Shown: piece by piece, positions 59,323 to 64,000 of the stretch
Numbering within the stretch: position 1 is the first letter of the stretch
How the letters are laid out: each line of letters begins with the position of its first letter
NCBI GenBank assembly: GCA_037576215.1
Contig: JBANDB010000003.1
Coordinates: 4,712,001 to 4,776,000 of the forward strand
Source: Armillaria gallica
Taxonomy: Eukaryota > Basidiomycota > Agaricomycetes > Agaricales > Physalacriaceae
DNA length: 64,000 nt
Direction: 5' to 3'
The notes under the pieces: model-generated
Database searches by the model: none
Seen by the model: the letters and a program-made list of their open reading frames with translations, nothing else
Told to the model about the DNA's origin: nothing
Made by a program: the position numbers and the translations under genes

Positions 59323-59938
59323 TCATGGACTTTTTACGTAGAAGTCGTATTGCGAGATCATCCAAACAAGAGAAATCGCTAAAACAATATATCAGAAGGG
59401 CTATGACCGCGCGGTCGTTGCACTCTTACTTGAAACAATAACGGGACTGATTAAGCCTGGGTTGATAGTCGCGGTACGGAAGATGAGAAGCTCGGAGGAA
59501 AAATGTCCGAAGGCAATGAGATAGGTGAATAGCGTCAGGTCGTATACGCTGGCAGTATGATCAATGGACTAAAATCTTTAAGGCGGTGAAACATTGACGA
59601 ACTGTTTTTCGTTGATATTGTAGGCAGCATATGCCCGCACAACAGCGGAGGTAAGTGTCCATACAGCAAATGTCCGGGCCTGCAATCCGGTTACTACAAA
59701 CTAATTAGAGACCATCAAGCATGAGGCATGGAATGAACATACCGGCGGCCTGGGGGTATATTTTCCGCGTCAATTTGAGCGTCACAAAGTTTTGTACCGA
59801 GTTAAAAACCGCGGTCACGGATATCAAGAGTTGCCATAGCGGTAGCCAACCAGCCGCCTGTGGTAGATCTGAGAATAGCGTTAGGGTACACAAGTTGCCA
59901 GAGACAAGAATAATGCAAATACACTGCTCAAAAAACAT
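59323..59938 (-). CDS. ERG28: Erg28, ergosterol biosynthesis scaffold
   Basis: Exon 1 is only 16 bases (MFFEQ, ATG 59938), followed by a 54-base intron and then YLPQAAGWLPLWQLLISVTA, FNSVQNFVTLKLTRKIY, TGLQARTFAVWTLTSAVVRA, YNINEK, then DLTLFTYLIAFGHFSSELLI and the last exon SLVWMISQYDFYVKSP. Four membrane helices and these blocks match Erg28, about 140 residues. Erg28 sits in the endoplasmic reticulum membrane and tethers the sterol C-4 demethylation enzymes Erg25, Erg26 and Erg27. The start is 152 bases from the divergent gene at 60091, so the two likely share a promoter region. Confidence 0.92.
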
Positions 59939-60090
59939 TTTTAGAAATTTGAGATGGTGGTCAGAGGTGAAGAACGGACCGCTGTCATGCCAGCCGGACT
60001 TTCGGCATAGGGTACGTCGTTGCCTCTTATGGCAAAGGCAGGATCGCGCCCTTGGCACCTTTTTGTCGACGCTCCTCCAGGACGACGGAC

Positions 60091-63000
60091 ATGTCGTCGT
60101 CGCTGTCCATGGCGACGAACGAGCAGCAACGTTCTCCTTCACTCAGATCTGTTGGGAGCAGCTCTAGTATAGCCAGTGGTGTCAGTCTTTCGCGTCGCCC
60201 AAGAACCCGTACTCGTTCTCGAACAGTCACAGGAGGTCAGAGCCCCCACCCGGACGCCACCTTTACTCGGGCCCAGGATAGTGACATGCCGTTTATTGCC
60301 AACCAAATGGTGACAGAGCCTGAATCTGACATTCTCGGCAGTCCACACGATTTTGATTCTCGACCACCTGCACGTCCAGTTCGTTCACCCCATCGGCCTG
60401 TTTCTACGGACGCGCAGTTATCAGATACGGCAGGTTTCGTCGAAGAAAACCACGAGGAGATTTGTGATTCTACGAGAAACTCAGGTGAAGGATTCCCTGA
60501 TACCGCGATGGTACGTTGGTTGCTCGTATGTGACATAAATTTTATCTCATTGAGTATGATCAGCCGCGAACGTTGCAGCAGTCTTCATTAACATCAGACG
60601 CGGTGCCCCCAGCATCGGCACCTTATCCCTCGGCATTTGTGAGATCTGGTCCAGAAGCAGGCGTGAATGCGCGAGACTCCATGCTATCTAACTTTACCCA
60701 GCAAACGGGCACCTCTACCTCTCTATATCCCCCTTCGACGTCCACCGTATCGGGAACAGAGTCGCCACCTTCTCCCCGCTCTTTAGTGGAAACGGGAGAG
60801 AACGTTGACGTTCCAGTTATCGACGATCTCCAAGAATACGATGAAGATGATGTTTCCTACCGTCTTCGTCTGCTGGTCAAGAATAACTATTTCCTTCCAC
60901 CAGCTCATTCTAAACCTTCTGCTTCCGACTTTGCCTCGCTACCAAGCACACCTAGAAAGCCAGCTTCTCCAACATTCCTAGACCTTTTTCGTGTGGGAAA
61001 GTCCAAATCTAAACCAACTACGCCAGTGGGTGCCAGCCCGCCACCCGATATCTTGATGCCTGCGCTTAGAACGGCCTCGGACTCTACATCTGCTTCCGGC
61101 TATTCCCAATATGCTCGGCCACGGGCGTCGTCCCGTGCTCAACGTTCGCGGCATCACGGAAGCAATCCTCAAGGCAGAGTTGTGGTTGTACGAGAGAAGC
61201 TGTCGGACCTTGTTGGTGCGGCAAAGCAGGCCGAGCAAGATATGAAGGCGCGTGGGGTTAGACGTGACCAGGGATCACAGAGAGGGAATCAAGCAATCTT
61301 CGACGACGTTATTGATCCTACAGATGCCGTGGATCTCCCTCTTCCCTCGTCTAAGTATCCATTTGCTGTTCAAGCGTCTGCCCTACACGGCCTAGGCGTA
61401 CATGACTCTGTGGGGGCGGCGTTATTGGCCGATCGTCTTCCCCCACCAGTGAGCCCTGGAATGTCTTCTCTCGATCCAGATGACGATTGGAGAAAAGCCT
61501 TGCTCAAAGCAGCTGTCGGTCATTCTCTGGATAATCTAAATCTACATGGAAGTTCACCGACGTCTCCCGCCTCTCCCATGTCAGGAGCGTCCTCACTTAC
61601 TCCTCCACGTATGTTGGGCAAGCGAATCATTTCCAATCCCATCATTCTGGAAACTACTATCGACACGTCCCTGTCACAGCCAAAATCTCCTCGCAGTCAA
61701 TCATCTCGTCGTGGTCAAGGCCATGAGCTCTCATCTCCCGAACCCCTTCCGGACTGTAGGCCAGTGAGTTCTTTGCCTCTCAGGGCTGAAACGCCGCTTC
61801 CTCTTAATCCCCTTGCGCCACCTCCACGCCGGATCATCAATCCGTTGTATTCGCTTTCCCAGACTGATTTAGGCCCTCCACAAGAATCTCTACCGCCACC
61901 GGGACCTCCGGTGACCTCCTCGGCTGCCCAGATTGTGCGGAAAAGCACGTCGTCACCTATGCTGCTGGAAGCTTATGAAACCGGGGCGGGCAGGATGTTG
62001 ACTATGACTCCTCCCCCAGTACCAATGGAGTCGCGAGAGTCAAGGGAAGAACGGGAATCCGACCAAGCAAGTTCTTTCGAGACCAGTAGAGAGCAATTGG
62101 TGACAAGCATGCATACGGAATCTCTGTATAGCGAATACGGCCCGGAACGCGCCCATCGTTCATCAACATCGTTGTCAGATTACTCGCAACCTTCACCGAC
62201 AGCTTCAGCATTCCAAGATGCATTGAGTAACGTCGGAAGTCACTCGCGAAGCACGCTCTCTCAAGTTTCTACGTCCGAGCAGCCCGGGATCCTGAGTCGA
62301 GCTAGTACTGTTCGTGCGCAGACCGTCTTGTCTCCGCCGCCTAGAGTCTCTTCCTCCTTGGCAAATATTGCGTTGTCCCCGCCTCCTCGTTCCTCATCAT
62401 TACACCATAGGATCATTCCTCCCCGTAACATCAAGACCAGTGAACCGTTACCTATAGAGGATACATCAACCACTGACACGCCGAAGGAAATTCTTGCTCC
62501 TTCACCGACAACCCCACCCTTCCCTTCGCCCCCTCCCCATCCGTCCCCCTTGTCAGAACGTCGCCCCGGGGCACCACCACTATCTCTACTTATCCCTCCA
62601 AATAGCATTGCTCTCGAGATCCAATCAGCCCCACCACCATCTTCTCTGACCTCTTTCTTTGACTCCATTCAGTCACAACCAAATGCCATGGACGATCTTG
62701 ACTCGTCGGACGAAAGCGATGACGACGGTATTCGAGTAAATAATTCAGTCATTCAACAACGACCGCCAGCGTATGTCACACGTACACGGACAACATCTAC
62801 TGGACGAAGTCATAGTACCCATAAAGCGCTCCTGATGCGGCTCGGTAACCATTCTACGCCCTACATATCTCGACCATCACTGCCATTTGGAGCCGTAGAT
62901 TCCAGACAACCTGTTGGCCATATTTCTCGGCCATCGCCTTTCTTCACCGAGAAGATATCACGAAAGAGCGGAGAAACTAATCGTCCGCCGTTAACGTCCT

Positions 63001-63254
63001 CCTTTGATTTCTTTCGATACACGCAAGAACACCCTGGTCCATCTCATGCAGACTCTTTGTCTGGGAGAAAAAGTCTGCTGGGGCCGCCTGTCCCTCTAAG
63101 TGAGAGTGACCAAGAGCGGCAGCACAAACAAAGAGATCAGGAATCTCTGAGGCGTCTTGATGGGCTGCTCATACAGCACATGGAGGCGGAGAAGGACCGG
63201 ATTAAACGTATTGCATCTAATGTTCACGCATCTACTGGTCAGGTTAAACCCTGA
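60091..63254 (+). CDS. Large Ser/Pro-rich disordered protein, unknown function
   Basis: Exon 1 (60091-60510) starts MSSSLSMATNEQQRSPSLRS. A 53-base intron follows and exon 2 runs 60564-63254, giving about 1036 residues. Nearly the whole protein is low complexity: Ser, Pro, Thr and Arg with dozens of SP/TP sites and poly-Pro runs (LSPPPR, PPPGPP, PSPPPHPSP). Short ordered-looking parts are VSYRLRLLVKNNYFLPPA near residue 250, VVVREKLSDLVGAAKQAEQD near residue 365 and a C-terminal charged helix RRLDGLLIQHMEAEKDRIKR. It looks like a regulatory scaffold with many phosphorylation and SH3-type sites. No known domain is recognised. Start chosen as the first ATG of the open frame after the divergent Erg28 promoter. 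Confidence 0.8.
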
Positions 63255-63554
63255 TGCTTGTATATATCACGTCGCTTACATCTTATACCGGTTTTCACAA
63301 TTCTATACCCTTCACACATCTTTTAATATTATGGAATGAACGACTAGCGCTTAATATCAATTAAGGCAATATTTTAGACTTAATTAATACTTAGGTGATA
63401 CATCTACTTCGAAGAGAAGGTATTAAGCTTGGGTGTGTAGATTACGTAGTCAAAAGTATATTAGCAGATAATGCAACTGGAAGAAAGGACACTGAGTTGA
63501 GACAAGGGCTATATTATTAAAGGATTTTAATGTCGCAGATACCCGACAGTAACG
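63255..63554. other. Convergent intergenic region
   Basis: About 300 bases, AT-rich from 63290, consistent with 3' ends of the two converging genes. A possible last short exon of the gene to the right may begin near 63540. Confidence 0.4.
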
Positions 63555-64000
63555 TCAGGCGCTTACCTTAAACCGAGAATAGACTTCATTTAAGTAGTAA
63601 GCTGCAATCTTGGAGCGGCTCTGAGCGACGACTTGGAGCGCTCCCGACGCACTTAAGGTTGGCAACCTCTTCCTCAACTCAGGGCCGTAATTTCGAGAAT
63701 CATCGGTGACAACCGTACAAGCGACCGATTGCATGCGAGACGCCAGCATTGCATCGAGACCACCCCATCCTTCCTGCCGTAGATGAACGTATGGGACACG
63801 CAAGATCACGTCCCGCAAGTATGGCGATGAAAGAGAAGATAGAACCGCCCCCGCCGCATTGATAGCATCCGGGCCGTTGGCTGACAGGAAGATGCTGTTC
63901 AGATTTGTATTGGGTCGTAAATCAAAATTGACTAAGTATGGCTGTGAGTTGTCTGACGCTCCTACAAAAGCTTAATCGTACCTTCTTCCTCAGCACTTCG
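63555..64000 (-). CDS. Protein of unknown function, C-terminal part (F-box-family-like), partial
   Basis: The gene enters from beyond the window. Reading the minus strand, a fragment up to about 63982 is followed by an intron (about 63981-63931) and then an exon reading FDLRPNTNLNSIFLSANGPD, SSLSSPYLRDVILRVPYVHL and GGLDAMLASRMQSVACTVVT, with YGPELRKRLPTLSASGALQV near the end. The frame can stop at 63555 (FKVSA). Alternatively GTAAGC at about 63563 is a donor and a short last exon follows near 63500. The layout (helical segments then a short Leu/Arg stretch) is typical of C-terminal parts of the large F-box-type families of Agaricomycetes, but that is only a resemblance. Confidence 0.45.

Overview
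This window comes from a basidiomycete fungus, most likely an Agaricomycete. Genes are dense, sit on both strands, and are split by many short introns (about 40-60 bases, GT...AG). The gene content is fungal: a MIM1/TOM13 protein, Erg28, Zn2Cys6 and FHA/G-patch proteins, a Fox2-type beta-oxidation enzyme and a chromodomain Ty3/gypsy retrotransposon. There is no bacterial-type operon, CRISPR array or rRNA, and I found no tRNA. Gene models below were built by joining exons by eye, so many exon edges and some start codons are provisional.

Layout. 1-263 is the 3' end of a membrane transporter; 455-895 is SEM1/DSS1 (proteasome lid, minus strand). 1625-18124 is a 16.5 kb composite of one Ty3/gypsy chromovirus family: a forward element with identical 267-base LTRs and a 5-base target-site duplication (CGCAC), opened in its gag-pol region and filled with 10.8 kb carrying two inverted, tandem, end-truncated copies of the same element. 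18.3-23.8 kb holds three genes of unknown function, one of which belongs to a small membrane-protein family with a second member at 36 kb and a possible third at 35 kb. 24.0-28.4 kb carries an alpha-methylacyl-CoA racemase and a cytochrome b5-acyl-CoA dehydrogenase fusion. 28.6-32.3 kb is a Zn2Cys6 transcription factor, followed by BuGZ/ZNF207, two small membrane proteins and a single-pass membrane protein (to 39.3 kb), MIM1 (40.6 kb), an XLF/Nej1-like end-joining factor (42.0 kb), an FHA/G-patch protein (44.0 kb) and a B-type cyclin (45.5 kb).

48.0-52.2 kb carries a two-domain Fox2-type dehydrogenase and, directly downstream on the same strand, a stand-alone MaoC-type 2-enoyl-CoA hydratase 2; both end in the peroxisomal signal -AKL. 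The right end holds a vacuolar-type Ca2+/H+ exchanger with an apparent 8-base microexon, an F-box/LRR protein, Erg28, a long Ser/Pro-rich protein of unknown function and the 3' end of one more gene.

How the genes may work together: racemase, acyl-CoA dehydrogenase, hydratase 2 and dehydrogenase/epimerase-type enzyme cover most steps of peroxisomal beta-oxidation, including branched chains, within 28 kb, though unrelated genes lie between the two pairs. The other genes are mostly housekeeping. The two things most worth a second look are the rearranged retrotransposon nest and the split beta-oxidation enzyme in its peroxisomal gene neighbourhood.
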